64,000 nt of DNA from Oceanispirochaeta sp963676905 (lineage in GTDB: Bacteria; Spirochaetota; Spirochaetia; DSM-2461). Below are positions 16,012 through 24,494 of the stretch, piece after piece (position 1 is the stretch's first letter; each line of letters begins with the position of its first letter). The stretch covers positions 4,402,001 to 4,466,000 of the forward strand of contig CAXXVE010000001.1 in the NCBI GenBank assembly GCA_963676905.2, written 5' to 3'. The notes under the pieces are model-generated. The model saw only the letters and a list, made by a program, of their open reading frames with translations. It ran no database searches and had not been told where the DNA came from. A program made the translations under genes and the position numbers.

Positions 16012-16332
16012 GACGTCTGCTTTGAACATCCATTCCACGATCTTCTCTTTCAATTCACGGGTCATAGGAAAACGCCTGAAAGAGTGGTGCTCATTCACAA
16101 CCCCTTCCTCAGCCCGCTTCTTCATAGTACGGAGGAGATTCTTGGCCGTTTCCCCTCTATAGAAGATAAGCTCTGTTGCCCTATATCCCTCAAGGTCGTC
16201 CGTCGTGGTATTCAGGAATCCAGAGAATGATATGACATAAGACTGGTCAGGTTTTCCTGAATCAAGAAACAGCTGTGTATCAGCAGACCCCTCGAATACT
16301 TGCTGGCTGGATGCATAGATGGATTCTTCCAA
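15997..16332 (-). CDS. Hypothetical protein, 111 residues
   Basis: An unrecognised soluble protein starting with TTG at 16332; AAAGGAGAG lies 6 bases upstream, which decides the start. Contains a possible beta-rich N-terminal half (SYVISFSGFLNTTTDD) and a basic helical C-terminal half (AKNLLRTMKKRAEEG). It overlaps the end of the convergent gene at 15232 by 15 bases. Confidence 0.6.
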   Translation of the reverse strand: MEESIYASSQQVFEGSADTQLFLDSGKPDQSYVISFSGFLNTTTDDLEGYRATELIFYRGETAKNLLRTMKKRAEEGVVNEHHSFRRFPMTRELKEKIVEWMFKADVLDFL

Positions 16333-16412
16333 TTCTTCTCTCCTTTTTTAGATTTTGTCGTGTTTTTTTGCCTTCGGGAGCCTTTTTCACTCCTTATAAA
16401 GCATATTTAAGT

Positions 16413-16517
16413 ATGTCTTTGAGATTATCTTTATTGAGAATAAGAAATTTGACACTTTTCTCCCTGATCAAGAAAGATAATCCTGAGGGCGAAAGCTCAT
16501 TCACAAAACGGTTTTAA
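16413..16517 (+). CDS. Possible 34-residue basic peptide
   Basis: A short frame (MSLRLSLLRIRNLTLFSLIK and so on) directly after an AAAGCATATTT box (16398-16408) and directly before a terminator (16526). No ribosome binding site. Listed because box, frame and terminator form a compact unit; it may equally be noncoding. Confidence 0.25.
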   Translation: MSLRLSLLRIRNLTLFSLIKKDNPEGESSFTKRF

Positions 16518-16525
16518 TAATTCCA

Positions 16526-16552
16526 GGCTCTCTTAATTGAGAGCCGCTTTTA
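16526..16552 (+). terminator. Intrinsic terminator
   Basis: GGCTCTC (16526-16532) pairs with GAGAGCC (16539-16545), loop TTAATT, then GCTTTT. It separates the preceding short unit from the helix-turn-helix gene at 16602. Confidence 0.65.
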
Positions 16553-16601
16553 AGCTTGTTTTTTTGTGCAACGAATGGGACTTTATAGAAAGGAGAAACA
16601 C

Positions 16602-16787
16602 ATGAACGAATTTACAGATCTAACAGATGCAGAATATAAAGTTTTGCAATTCATCCGACATTACAACACAGGTAGAAAGAGACCCTATACTCCCTCATCG
16701 GAGTATATCGCCGAGAAACTGAATAAGGGTAGAACAACCGCCTTCAGAATCATGGCGAGCCTCAGAAGCAAAGGCATTAACGTATAA
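16602..16787 (+). CDS. Small winged-helix/MarR-like DNA-binding protein
   Basis: A 61-residue protein, almost all of it one helix-turn-helix: LTDAEYKVLQFIRHY, then SSEYIAEKLNKGRTTAFRIM and ASLRSKG. This is the layout of the minimal winged helix used by replication-control and MarR-like proteins. Start chosen at 16602 because AAAGGAG is 6 bases upstream; a longer frame begins at 16566. It stands just before the replication-initiator-like gene and may control it. Confidence 0.65.
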   Translation: MNEFTDLTDAEYKVLQFIRHYNTGRKRPYTPSSEYIAEKLNKGRTTAFRIMASLRSKGINV

Positions 16788-16855
16788 TCACATAACAGCA
16801 CATCCAGACACATTGAAAACACATCCTCAAAATTATTACTACTAAGGAGTTTTTA

Positions 16856-16954
16856 ATGGCCAAAAGAATTATTACAACCGGAAGATTCACACCGGCTAGA
16901 AACGGAATCTTTCTCGCTCATACCATACAGAGAGGTGTTCTATGGGCAATGTAA
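16856..16954 (+). CDS. 32-residue leader peptide overlapping the rep-like start
   Basis: ATG at 16856 with AAGGAG 7 bases upstream; product MAKRIITTGRFTPARNGIFL plus 12 residues ending VLWAM. It ends with TAA at 16952-16954, after the start codon of the next gene (16942), so the frames overlap by 13 bases. Such short overlapping ORFs couple translation of plasmid replication initiators. Basic, no domain. Confidence 0.6.
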   Translation: MAKRIITTGRFTPARNGIFLAHTIQRGVLWAM

Positions 16955-17793
16955 GATGGAACAACTATGCAATGGATGAAGGATTCATCCAAATCCCCAA
17001 TCTCCTGATTGATTATCATGAAGAACTGGGAATAGATGAAAAGGAGCTGCTCTTTCTTATCAAACTATCCCGCCACAAAGCATCATTCAAAGTACATGAT
17101 GACAAACTCGTAAAAGGCTGTCAGAAAACTGCTCAGAGAAGACGCAGTTCTCTCAAGAAGAAAGGACTCCTCCATTTCCAGGAGCACAAAGAAAGCTTTG
17201 ATGAAGGAGGAGTAAAGAAGTGGAAGACTGTCGGCTTTACCTACGATCTCTCCACCCTGAATGATAAACTGCAGGAATTAAGCAATCAATTGGATGATGA
17301 TTTTTTTGACTCCGAAGAAGACAATTATGTCGAATCAAACGACGCTGATGAGTCTGAACCCAGACCCCAAAGACCACCTAATAATACTAAGAATAATACT
17401 ATTTATAATACTAGTAGTAGTACCACCACTTCAATTTTGTCTAAAGAAACTTCTGCAAAAAGTAAGGAATTAGATGCATCAAAATATCAGGATATAATCG
17501 ATGCATATATTTCTTGCGTTGATGCTTCATATATAGTGCAGAAAAAGGATTTATTATCGCTTGCAGAATTTCATTATCATGAGCGCCTTCTGCAATATAT
17601 TCCGTATTGGACTAAATTTATAGGGACGCATAAGGATTTTCTTTATAATGGGAATCGTCTGGATGATTTTGATAAAAAGCATACCGCTCAGATTCATATA
17701 ATGATTAAGCACTGGAATAACTTCTATAAATTCGCAGAAAGGAAGATTAAGGCGGAGGTAGATTATAAGAATGCCTTTGGCGATTTGGAATGA
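16942..17793 (+). CDS. Replication initiator-like helix-turn-helix protein
   Basis: A 283-residue protein. Residues 10-110 (FIQIPNLLIDYHEELGIDEK, KVHDDKLVKGCQKTAQRRRS, LKKKGLLHF) form the winged-helix N-terminal domain common to plasmid and phage replication initiators and DnaD-like replisome organisers. An acidic linker (LDDDFFDSEEDNY) and a low-complexity Asn/Thr/Ser stretch (about 145-170) lead to a helical C-terminal domain (about 180-280). Its ATG lies within a short upstream frame, so translation is probably coupled. With ParA downstream it makes a replicon-like core. No catalytic motif was seen; a regulator role cannot be excluded. Confidence 0.55.
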   Translation: MGNVRWNNYAMDEGFIQIPNLLIDYHEELGIDEKELLFLIKLSRHKASFKVHDDKLVKGCQKTAQRRRSSLKKKGLLHFQEHKESFDEGGVKKWKTVGFTYDLSTLNDKLQELSNQLDDDFFDSEEDNYVESNDADESEPRPQRPPNNTKNNTIYNTSSSTTTSILSKETSAKSKELDASKYQDIIDAYISCVDASYIVQKKDLLSLAEFHYHERLLQYIPYWTKFIGTHKDFLYNGNRLDDFDKKHTAQIHIMIKHWNNFYKFAERKIKAEVDYKNAFGDLE

Positions 17794-17898
17794 TGAATAA
17801 AATATTCAGTCCCGGATTCGGGACAGAGTTGATAGTCCGTATATAAGTCGAAGCTGTTCATAGACGGATTCTTCATCATTGTCTGCTTATACATATCT

Positions 17899-17926
17899 TT
17901 GGGATGGAAATAGTATTTGATATAAT
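17899..17926 (+). promoter_or_regulatory. Candidate promoter of the lipoprotein hydrolase gene
   Basis: TTGGGA (17899-17904), a 16-base spacer and TATAAT (17921-17926). The transcript would have a leader of about 65 bases. A GTCCCG/CGGGAC hairpin at about 17811-17826 may end the preceding rep-like transcript. Confidence 0.45.
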
Positions 17927-17999
17927 TTATTGGGATTTATTCCCATGGTTATTTGCTTTTCTATTTTCTAGAATGATAATGTATATTAAGGAGATTTTG

Positions 18000-19415
18000 A
18001 TGAAGAGGATTATACTGCTGCCGATAGTTGTCACCTTATTTATTGGCTGTGTGACGACAACTGAAAACAGTGTTGAGAAGGATCAGAGTCACTCTGCATC
18101 TATTGCCCCTGATCAGATTGTTACTGACTTTGAATTGACGTATTACGATCTTGTTCAGTTTGATGATAAGGGAGGCTATGACAAAGAGGCAACGGAAGCA
18201 GCCCTTGAAATGCTTTTCACCCATCATCCCCTTATAAAAGACCTAAGGTATATGACGCCTAAAGGAGAGGTTGCGGCTAATAATCCTTATTACAATCCTT
18301 CCAGTGAAGATGTGCTGGTTCTGTTTGATGGTAAGAATGTCGCTCCGGTAACATCCCGCAGAATAGGCTTCATGATGTTTCGGTACAGGACTATTACCTA
18401 TATCAATGTTGAGGTGAAGACAGCTGGCGGGACTTCTGGAATGTCCAGCGAATCAAACTTTGCCTTTGAGAATCCTGAAGACGTTGTGGCTGGTAGTCTC
18501 AGTAGAGAGATGAATTCCAGAAATACATATGATGTGATCAATTTCGATTCTCTTGAAGTTGGGGAATTGACTGTTGTTAATGATCCGGGCATCAGTAAGT
18601 ACGCTTTTACCTATTATGTTCCCGAATCTGCATCCAGGGATAAACTCTTGAAGATTGCCTATCTTGGTCATGGCGGAATGGAGGAAGATTACAACCATAT
18701 GGTAGATAACCGTGGCGGAATGAATACTCCCGTATGGATCGATCTGGCAGAAGAGTTCGGTTATGCCTTCGTTACAGTATGGACTCCGCAGAGAGCACAG
18801 TATCTTTCGAGGGCTTCCATGATTCCCGGAGAGATTGAGAATGATTTCTGGGCAAGACCCGACCTCGAATATGTAAAGGTCATTAACGCTCTGGCAGATA
18901 TGCTTGATACTGAGGGTTTTAAAACTCACCGCAAGGTGTATATGACTGGATTCTCCAACGGCGGTGCTCAGTCTAATGTGTTCCCTGTTATGCATCCTGA
19001 ATATGTTGAAGCTACAGCGCCTGGTGGTTCCGGTCAGTACCTTCTGCCTCTTGAAGAAATTGATGGGTATGAGTTTACCTGGCCCATCGGTCTTGCAGAT
19101 GCGGAAAAGATTGAAGGCTGGGATTTCAACGATGAAGAGTTTAGGACTGTAGAATACTTTGTGTTCGATGGAGCTGAGGATATGGGTGATCCCGCGAAGG
19201 ATTTGGATTTTCTTTCCTTACTGCCCGATAGAGAGGTTTTCTATAAAGAAGTCCTTGGAGAGTTTCCCTATCAGAGGCCTGAAACCTTCAGCAACTACCT
19301 AACAGAGTTTGGTAATAAGGCTACCTATAAACTGGAGGAAGGCATTGGCCATGATATGACCAATGAGATGCGTAGAGAAGTTTTTGAGTTCTTCGAATCA
19401 ATACCTGTAAAATAG
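18000..19415 (+). CDS. Lipoprotein alpha/beta hydrolase (esterase-like)
   Basis: A 471-residue protein starting at MKRIILLPIV, chosen for AAGGAG 7 bases upstream. The signal peptide ends in the lipobox LFIGC, so it is a lipoprotein. The C-terminal half is an alpha/beta hydrolase: GHGGMEEDYNHM resembles an oxyanion region, KVYMTGFSNGGAQSN has the nucleophile elbow GFSNG, and GIGHDMTNE near the end provides the likely histidine. This is close to PHB-depolymerase or feruloyl-esterase-like secreted hydrolases. Substrate unknown. It is out of place between replication and partition genes and may be cargo. Confidence 0.8.
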   Translation: MKRIILLPIVVTLFIGCVTTTENSVEKDQSHSASIAPDQIVTDFELTYYDLVQFDDKGGYDKEATEAALEMLFTHHPLIKDLRYMTPKGEVAANNPYYNPSSEDVLVLFDGKNVAPVTSRRIGFMMFRYRTITYINVEVKTAGGTSGMSSESNFAFENPEDVVAGSLSREMNSRNTYDVINFDSLEVGELTVVNDPGISKYAFTYYVPESASRDKLLKIAYLGHGGMEEDYNHMVDNRGGMNTPVWIDLAEEFGYAFVTVWTPQRAQYLSRASMIPGEIENDFWARPDLEYVKVINALADMLDTEGFKTHRKVYMTGFSNGGAQSNVFPVMHPEYVEATAPGGSGQYLLPLEEIDGYEFTWPIGLADAEKIEGWDFNDEEFRTVEYFVFDGAEDMGDPAKDLDFLSLLPDREVFYKEVLGEFPYQRPETFSNYLTEFGNKATYKLEEGIGHDMTNEMRREVFEFFESIPVK

Positions 19416-19472
19416 GGGCTTTGGAGAATTTCCAAAATCGGTAGAATCTTCATGTAGGGAGGAATTCCATAC

Positions 19473-20249
19473 ATGAAAGTTATTACCGTTTGCAATGTGA
19501 AGGGAGGCTGCGGCAAGACCGCCTCTTCTCTCGCACTTACCCAGGTTTTAAGTCAGACCGGTTCCAAAGTCTTACTGATCGATCTTGATCCCCAGGCTTC
19601 TGCTACCCAGCATATGGTAGAAGAAACAAATCCTGAATTTGATTATGACAGGACGATAAGAGAAGTCCTTCTTGGAGAAATGATACTCCAGGATACTCTC
19701 ATCCATCCCTGGGAGGATGTTGCCTTTGCTCCTGCGGATCTTCGTCTTCAGAATATAGAGAAAGAACTGGCAGATGAGAATAACCCCATCTTCATTCTGA
19801 ATGATATCCTGGAAGAAGTCTCCGAAAACTATGACTATGTGGTTATAGATACGAGCCCCAATACAGGCCTGATGACAAGGTTCGCTCTTATAGCAGCAGA
19901 TTATGTCTTTATACCCGTCTTGCTTGAATCCTGGCCCGTGCTTGCCCTGGATCTTATCTTTTCCCTAATAGAAGGGGCGAAGAAATCCCAGAAGTATATC
20001 GGGAAGAGTATAGAGCGCATTCTCATCTGCCCCAACTTCTATGTCGACAACCTGATTGTCACCAACAGTTTTCACTTTGCCTTAAGGCAGGGCTACACCG
20101 AGTATCTTTCCAAGGGAGTTCTGCATCGCACGACTGAGATTTCCAAGATATTCGCCCAGCCCCTGGCCCAGTTGAAGAAAGACTCCCGGCCCTATGCCGA
20201 ATTCCTTAATATTGTAAATGAGCTATTGAAAGGTCAGAAGGATGTCTGA
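19473..20249 (+). CDS. parA: ParA family partition ATPase
   Basis: A 258-residue ParA/Soj ATPase. Deviant Walker A NVKGGCGKTASS at residues 8-19, Walker A' VLLIDLDPQASATQ, Walker B YDYVVIDTSPNTG. The cysteine within KGGCGKT is unusual but tolerated. It overlaps the next gene by 8 bases, forming a parA-partner operon. Ribosome binding site GGGAGG, 8 bases upstream. It would segregate the element when it exists as a free replicon. Confidence 0.93.
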   Translation: MKVITVCNVKGGCGKTASSLALTQVLSQTGSKVLLIDLDPQASATQHMVEETNPEFDYDRTIREVLLGEMILQDTLIHPWEDVAFAPADLRLQNIEKELADENNPIFILNDILEEVSENYDYVVIDTSPNTGLMTRFALIAADYVFIPVLLESWPVLALDLIFSLIEGAKKSQKYIGKSIERILICPNFYVDNLIVTNSFHFALRQGYTEYLSKGVLHRTTEISKIFAQPLAQLKKDSRPYAEFLNIVNELLKGQKDV

Positions 20250-20928
20250 TGACCTGAAGAATGCGGCTCTTAATGCGGTTCAGAGAAAGAGCCGTCCTAT
20301 AGATGCCCCCTCCCCTCCTCCTCAGAAGAATCTCCTCTATAAGGATTACTATGATCTGGAGACCCACGAGCCGATTCCTCTGGAGACCATTTCCAGGAGA
20401 GTCAAAAAGAGATTTGCGGACATAGATAGAAATTCCGCTTACGCCATGATGGACCTCTTCTTCATGAAAAACCAATGGGGATTCTACTCCAGGGAGGAAT
20501 CCTTCAGCAGCTATGTAAAGAATGAGCTGAAGATAAGCAGAACCCATGCCTATTCCATCCTCAACAGTATCGAACTCTTAAGCCAGTACTTCAATAGCAA
20601 GGAGAAGGACCTTACCGACTTCATGACGGAGATTACCAGCTCGATTGAAGAGGTGGGTGTTAAGAAGCTTTCCATCCTGGCCAAGTTGGATGATGAGCAG
20701 GAGAGGAACAATTACCTGGAACGGCTAATCAAGGGGGAGAAGATTACCGTAGACTCCCTCCTGAAAAAGGGAGGAAGGAAGAAATCGGAGAAATCGCAAT
20801 CAACCATAAAGATAGAGGAAGATGCCCTCCGAATTGACGATTCAACGATTCTCACTTTTCAGACAGACGAGACAGCCCTAAGGAAAGCGGTCGAAAAAGC
20901 TGTCGCGAAATATATAAAGGCAAGATGA
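20242..20928 (+). CDS. Putative plasmid partition partner of ParA
   Basis: A 228-residue basic protein coupled to parA (8-base overlap). A Pro-rich N-terminus precedes a helical DNA-binding region, FSSYVKNELKISRTHAYSIL, that resembles the plasmid partition family found beside ParA on Borrelia plasmids, and KLSILAKLDDEQERNNYLER is like the ParB linker region. A basic tail KKGGRKKSEKSQ follows. It does not carry the ParB CTPase box. Assignment rests on position plus this resemblance. Confidence 0.6.
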   Translation: MSDDLKNAALNAVQRKSRPIDAPSPPPQKNLLYKDYYDLETHEPIPLETISRRVKKRFADIDRNSAYAMMDLFFMKNQWGFYSREESFSSYVKNELKISRTHAYSILNSIELLSQYFNSKEKDLTDFMTEITSSIEEVGVKKLSILAKLDDEQERNNYLERLIKGEKITVDSLLKKGGRKKSEKSQSTIKIEEDALRIDDSTILTFQTDETALRKAVEKAVAKYIKAR

Positions 20929-21209
20929 TGGAAGAGAGCTATATCAACCTGAATGGGCTGACGACGGAACTGGGGATTAAAAACATTCTCATGCATACAC
21001 AGGTCTGGGAGCTCTACCTCTCCCACAACTTCAAGATAAGCCTTATCAGGTCCCTCGATATCCTGAGAGCTCTCATCTTGGAAATGACGGATAAGATGCC
21101 GGTTCAGTTCTCTGTAGACCTGGGAGAAGAGATGGTAAACCTTATCGCTGATTATCGGCTCAGCGATAAGAGTATTCTAATACGTTTTGATGGAGTAAAT
21201 AATGACTGA
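20925..21209 (+). CDS. Hypothetical protein, 94 residues, in the parA operon
   Basis: Unrecognised, mainly helical (ILRALILEMTDKMPVQFSVD). It overlaps the partition partner by 4 bases and the DUF6573 gene by 8 bases, so it belongs to the same polycistron as parA. No motif. Confidence 0.65.
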   Translation: MMEESYINLNGLTTELGIKNILMHTQVWELYLSHNFKISLIRSLDILRALILEMTDKMPVQFSVDLGEEMVNLIADYRLSDKSILIRFDGVNND

Positions 21210-21570
21210 TGATTGGGATGTAGTTTATAGCTATACGCGCAAACAGGCCATAGAAGATGGAGTTCTCGTGGATGTCTCTGATTTTGCCAAGGAAGAAGTC
21301 GGCTTCAAGGTCCCTGTAGCCCTCACGTCTGCCCTATATAATGGCTATATCAAGTCGGATCTACCCGGTCAGGATGAGACGGGCAGACTCTGGGACGTAC
21401 TCTGTCTCCTCGTGATGAAAGCAAAGAACTGTAAAGACAGCACCCTTTTTTATGATGTCATTTTCCAGATAACGGAGGATAAGCAGGAAACAATTAAGAT
21501 CAAAGCCGTTATCAGCCCAGGGGATTCATTTGAGCCGGTCATGACGATCATGCTTTCTGAAGAAGATTGA
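21202..21570 (+). CDS. DUF6573 family protein
   Basis: A 122-residue protein with the family signature YTRKQAIEDGVLVDVSDFAK and, later, GQDETGRLWDVLCLLVMKAK. DUF6573 proteins are common on plasmids and phages of many bacteria, with unknown function. It overlaps the preceding gene by 8 bases. Supports a plasmid-like origin of this part of the island. Confidence 0.8.
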   Translation: MTDDWDVVYSYTRKQAIEDGVLVDVSDFAKEEVGFKVPVALTSALYNGYIKSDLPGQDETGRLWDVLCLLVMKAKNCKDSTLFYDVIFQITEDKQETIKIKAVISPGDSFEPVMTIMLSEED

Positions 21571-21619
21571 AAAGAAACAGCATAATTCTGGTTATGAAGC
21601 TAAAGATAATGGCATATGC

Positions 21620-22180
21620 ATGAAAAAAAATCAACAATTTATCCTGGTCTTCTCTGGCGGTTATCTAGATGATGGGATAATGGCTGAGGAGGTCATAAAT
21701 CAGCTATTGTCAGAGCAGGAGGGGCTTGGAATCAAAGAAGTAAAATTGATAGATTCTCCTCTAGCGATTCTTCTGAATAATTATGTTCTCACCCTATCCC
21801 AGAAAAATCCCAACCTGATGAACTATGACTATTCTACTATCAAAATTACCTATGAAGAGCCTGTCGCCTTTCAGGTTAATGCAGAACTGGATATGTTCCT
21901 GCGAAATGTCATTCTCTCTATGGAAGAACCCTGCGGAGCCCATTATGCCTACCTGGTAGAAGATGAGGGAGATCTTTCATTCCATAATACGTCTATCGTT
22001 TCCGGATGTTCCGGTATATATGAGACAGATGATGAAGGATTCTATGAGGAAGTGATAAGTCCTGATACACTCTACAGAGCTTTCTATAATCAGCCCCTTC
22101 AGAAAGAGGACCATGCCCTAATTGCCAAGATGCTTCTGATTGCAGATTGCCATGACTTTGAGGTGATTTGTGATTTCTGA
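21620..22180 (+). CDS. Hypothetical protein, first of three related tandem genes
   Basis: A 186-residue acidic protein, unrecognised. It shares two marks with the next two genes: an aromatic strand before a gap (HYAYLVEDEGDLSFH here) and a C-terminal helix of the form (ALIAKMLLI). The three are probably diverged paralogues. It is 49 bases after DUF6573 and overlaps the next gene by 11 bases. No ribosome binding site of good strength. Confidence 0.65.
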   Translation: MKKNQQFILVFSGGYLDDGIMAEEVINQLLSEQEGLGIKEVKLIDSPLAILLNNYVLTLSQKNPNLMNYDYSTIKITYEEPVAFQVNAELDMFLRNVILSMEEPCGAHYAYLVEDEGDLSFHNTSIVSGCSGIYETDDEGFYEEVISPDTLYRAFYNQPLQKEDHALIAKMLLIADCHDFEVICDF

Positions 22181-22736
22181 TATCTACATTCTTTCCATGA
22201 CTCTCTATAAACCATTTCAGGATGAGGGACCCTTCTGTGACTTCGTGGAATCCAATTTCCCTTCTGCGATTAAAGACCATCTTCCCGCCTTCATGAATTT
22301 CAAATCCATAGAATACAGGCAGGATGAAGTGATCCACGCCCTTCTCAATAGCTTCATTTCAAGAATGGTATTTGATGATCTGCATGGTTTCTTGCAGCAG
22401 ATGACAATGGAGTTGGGATACTTCCATCTGAGATTAGAGAGCGAGGAAGACCTGAGGTGGAGAGAACTGCCTTCTATGGAGTTTGTCTTCCAGAAGATGC
22501 ATGAAGAGTATTCATTTATCACCACATACTTTTTCTATCTCACAGAATCTGGGCTGAAATCATTTGTTAAGATGTGGACCTTTGAATCTGATGTGGAGGA
22601 AGAAGAGGAAGGAGATGAACTTGAGGATTTAGACAATTATACAGAATTAATAGATTCATACTTTTATGAAAGTGTAATTCCGGAAAGATACCAGGCAGAA
22701 ATTGCCAAGATGATGCTGGTAGAGGAGCGGTCGTGA
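22170..22736 (+). CDS. Hypothetical protein, second of three related tandem genes
   Basis: A 188-residue protein starting with GTG at 22170; GAGGTG lies 5 bases upstream. Shares TYFFYLTESGLKSF and the C-terminal AEIAKMMLVEE with its neighbours. A very acidic segment (DVEEEEEGDELEDLD) lies before the C-terminus. It overlaps the previous gene by 11 bases and the next by 4. Unrecognised. Confidence 0.65.
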   Translation: MISDIYILSMTLYKPFQDEGPFCDFVESNFPSAIKDHLPAFMNFKSIEYRQDEVIHALLNSFISRMVFDDLHGFLQQMTMELGYFHLRLESEEDLRWRELPSMEFVFQKMHEEYSFITTYFFYLTESGLKSFVKMWTFESDVEEEEEGDELEDLDNYTELIDSYFYESVIPERYQAEIAKMMLVEERS

Positions 22737-23290
22737 AAGAGACCCTCTATATCCCCATTATAATAATCAGCTCAATATATCGAAACTTCTTCATCCATCT
22801 CGCCAATGCCATAGAAGAGTTTCAAACCCCGGAAGGAGTAAAGATCATTAAGGTTTATGACTCATCAGATAGATTGATGAATTATATCTTCACCCAGGTT
22901 GAGAATATGAACGAAGATAGAATAACCAGTCCCCATTTTAGAACTGAGCCGGAGACCATGCTGGAGATTGAATTTGAAACGGATAAGCCTATCAGATACC
23001 AGCAGCTTTCCTGGCTGGATGACCAGATAAAGGATGTCATCAGAAATTACCATGATACAGTCGGACTTTACTTCTTCTACCTTGTTGAGGGAGGAAAAAG
23101 GTTTCACTCTCCCAATTTTGCCAAGACGTATTCCGATGAGGGGATCAACTTTATTGATGATGATACTTCCGATGACATATCGGCTCTGAACGAAAAGGCC
23201 CCGTTTCTCAATTGTCTCTGGTACAATGGAGAGAAACTGATAGAAGCATTTCCCTCAGAAGTAGCAAAATACCTTTTGATATTTGGATAA
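22733..23290 (+). CDS. Hypothetical protein, third of three related tandem genes
   Basis: A 185-residue protein starting with GTG at 22733 (GAGGAG 6 bases upstream; 4-base overlap with the previous gene). Shares GLYFFYLVEGGKRFHSPNF and the C-terminal SEVAKYLLIF with the two preceding genes. Unrecognised. The three-gene set is coupled and may form one complex. Confidence 0.65.
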   Translation: MKETLYIPIIIISSIYRNFFIHLANAIEEFQTPEGVKIIKVYDSSDRLMNYIFTQVENMNEDRITSPHFRTEPETMLEIEFETDKPIRYQQLSWLDDQIKDVIRNYHDTVGLYFFYLVEGGKRFHSPNFAKTYSDEGINFIDDDTSDDISALNEKAPFLNCLWYNGEKLIEAFPSEVAKYLLIFG

Positions 23291-23326
23291 GTATCCCAAC
23301 ACGATAAAATGACTAAGGAGGACATA

Positions 23327-24226
23327 ATGCAATATACATTTCCTGTACCTACTGAAAACAAAGAACTTGATGAGAGAGGGATTGAACCTCAGCATATGCG
23401 TATCTCCGATGAGATAGAACGTTTCTTCCAGAGCTACAGCCCGAAGACCATGATTGCTTATCGAACGGACCTTCATGATTTCTGGAAGTTTTCCGGAAAG
23501 CCCTTTCAGAATACCAAAGAGGATGACATCCTCAGATTTGTCGATTACCTTGAAAAGAAGGGATATAAGAATTCAACTATCAACAGGAAGATAGCCGCCC
23601 TCTCCAAGATAATGTCCATATACGTCAGCAAGGGGCTGATGAATTATCACCCCATCCAGAATCTCACCGCCCTCGGAAAACTGTACAAACCGGTAGAGCC
23701 CTCCGTATCCATTAACATCACCAAGCATGATGTGGAGGCAGTTGTTTCGAACAGCAATAAGAGGATCAGTGTAATGGTCCAGTGCCTGGCTAATACGGGG
23801 ATGAGGGTAAGCGAAGCGCTAAATGTAAAGAAAGAGGATCTCGAACCCTATGATACGTCCTGGATGAGAGTAAAAATTACACATGCCAAAAACGGGAAAA
23901 TACGTTTCTGCTTCATATCCTACCAGATGTACCAAGCCATCAGGGAAGCCTATGATACGGATTCTCTCTATCTCTTCTCTGCGAAATCGGGTAATCAGCT
24001 TAGCCGAACGAATGTGTATAAGATGATCAAAAGAGTCTTCCAGAAGTACACGGGCAAGGAATGCAGCCCCCATAAACTGCGTCACTTCTTTGCCACCCAG
24101 AAGATTGTCAACGAAAAGAAGGACTACAAAGCAGTCTCAACCTATTTGGGACATGCCAATGTAAGCACAACATTATCCATATATACCACCAGCCACCTTT
24201 CTCCTGAAGAAACAGAAATAATTTAA
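23327..24226 (+). CDS. XerC/D-like tyrosine recombinase
   Basis: A 299-residue recombinase; start chosen for AAGGAGG 5 bases upstream. N-terminal SAM-like core-binding domain (about 25-110, SPKTMIAYRTDLHDFWKFSG), catalytic domain with TGMRVSEALNV (first Arg), SPHKLRHFFAT (HxxR), LGHANVSTTLSIYTT (His and nucleophilic Tyr). It differs from the tRNA-side integrase and is placed after the partition genes, where plasmids carry resolvases for dimer resolution. It may also be a second integrase. Confidence 0.9.
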   Translation: MQYTFPVPTENKELDERGIEPQHMRISDEIERFFQSYSPKTMIAYRTDLHDFWKFSGKPFQNTKEDDILRFVDYLEKKGYKNSTINRKIAALSKIMSIYVSKGLMNYHPIQNLTALGKLYKPVEPSVSINITKHDVEAVVSNSNKRISVMVQCLANTGMRVSEALNVKKEDLEPYDTSWMRVKITHAKNGKIRFCFISYQMYQAIREAYDTDSLYLFSAKSGNQLSRTNVYKMIKRVFQKYTGKECSPHKLRHFFATQKIVNEKKDYKAVSTYLGHANVSTTLSIYTTSHLSPEETEII

Positions 24227-24241
24227 ATTTTTCCCCCAATC

Positions 24242-24300
24242 TTACCAATCCATCTCCAAGTAAGAGCGTCATAGGAAATAGAGAGCAGGAGAAATCCTGC
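24242..24300 (+). promoter_or_regulatory. Shared leader element, copy 2
   Basis: TTACCAATCCA (24242-24252), GAGCGTCATA (24265-24274), then hairpin GCAGGA (24285-24290) with TCCTGC (24295-24300). Box-to-hairpin distance 43 bases. AAGGAG and ATG (24329) follow. Confidence 0.6.
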
Positions 24301-24328
24301 CTCTAATAAAACTTTTAAGGAGTTATCC

Positions 24329-24475
24329 ATGACAATTCTTACAAACAGTGAAATCGAAGTACTTTCTTCCACAGAATATCCTGATGTGGGAACCACTACT
24401 GGTAATGAACCTACCTTTCTCGAATCAATACATGATCTCGAAGATGAGCTGATCTCTGGAATCGACGTCGCTTAA
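24329..24475 (+). CDS. 48-residue acidic peptide
   Basis: Product MTILTNSEIEVLSSTEYPDV and 28 more residues, acidic at the C-terminus (SIHDLEDELISGIDVA). AAGGAG lies 7 bases before the ATG, and a shared leader element precedes it. No domain. The good translation signal and leader support expression despite the small size. Confidence 0.6.
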   Translation: MTILTNSEIEVLSSTEYPDVGTTTGNEPTFLESIHDLEDELISGIDVA

Positions 24476-24494
24476 ACATATGGAGGAGCATGAG

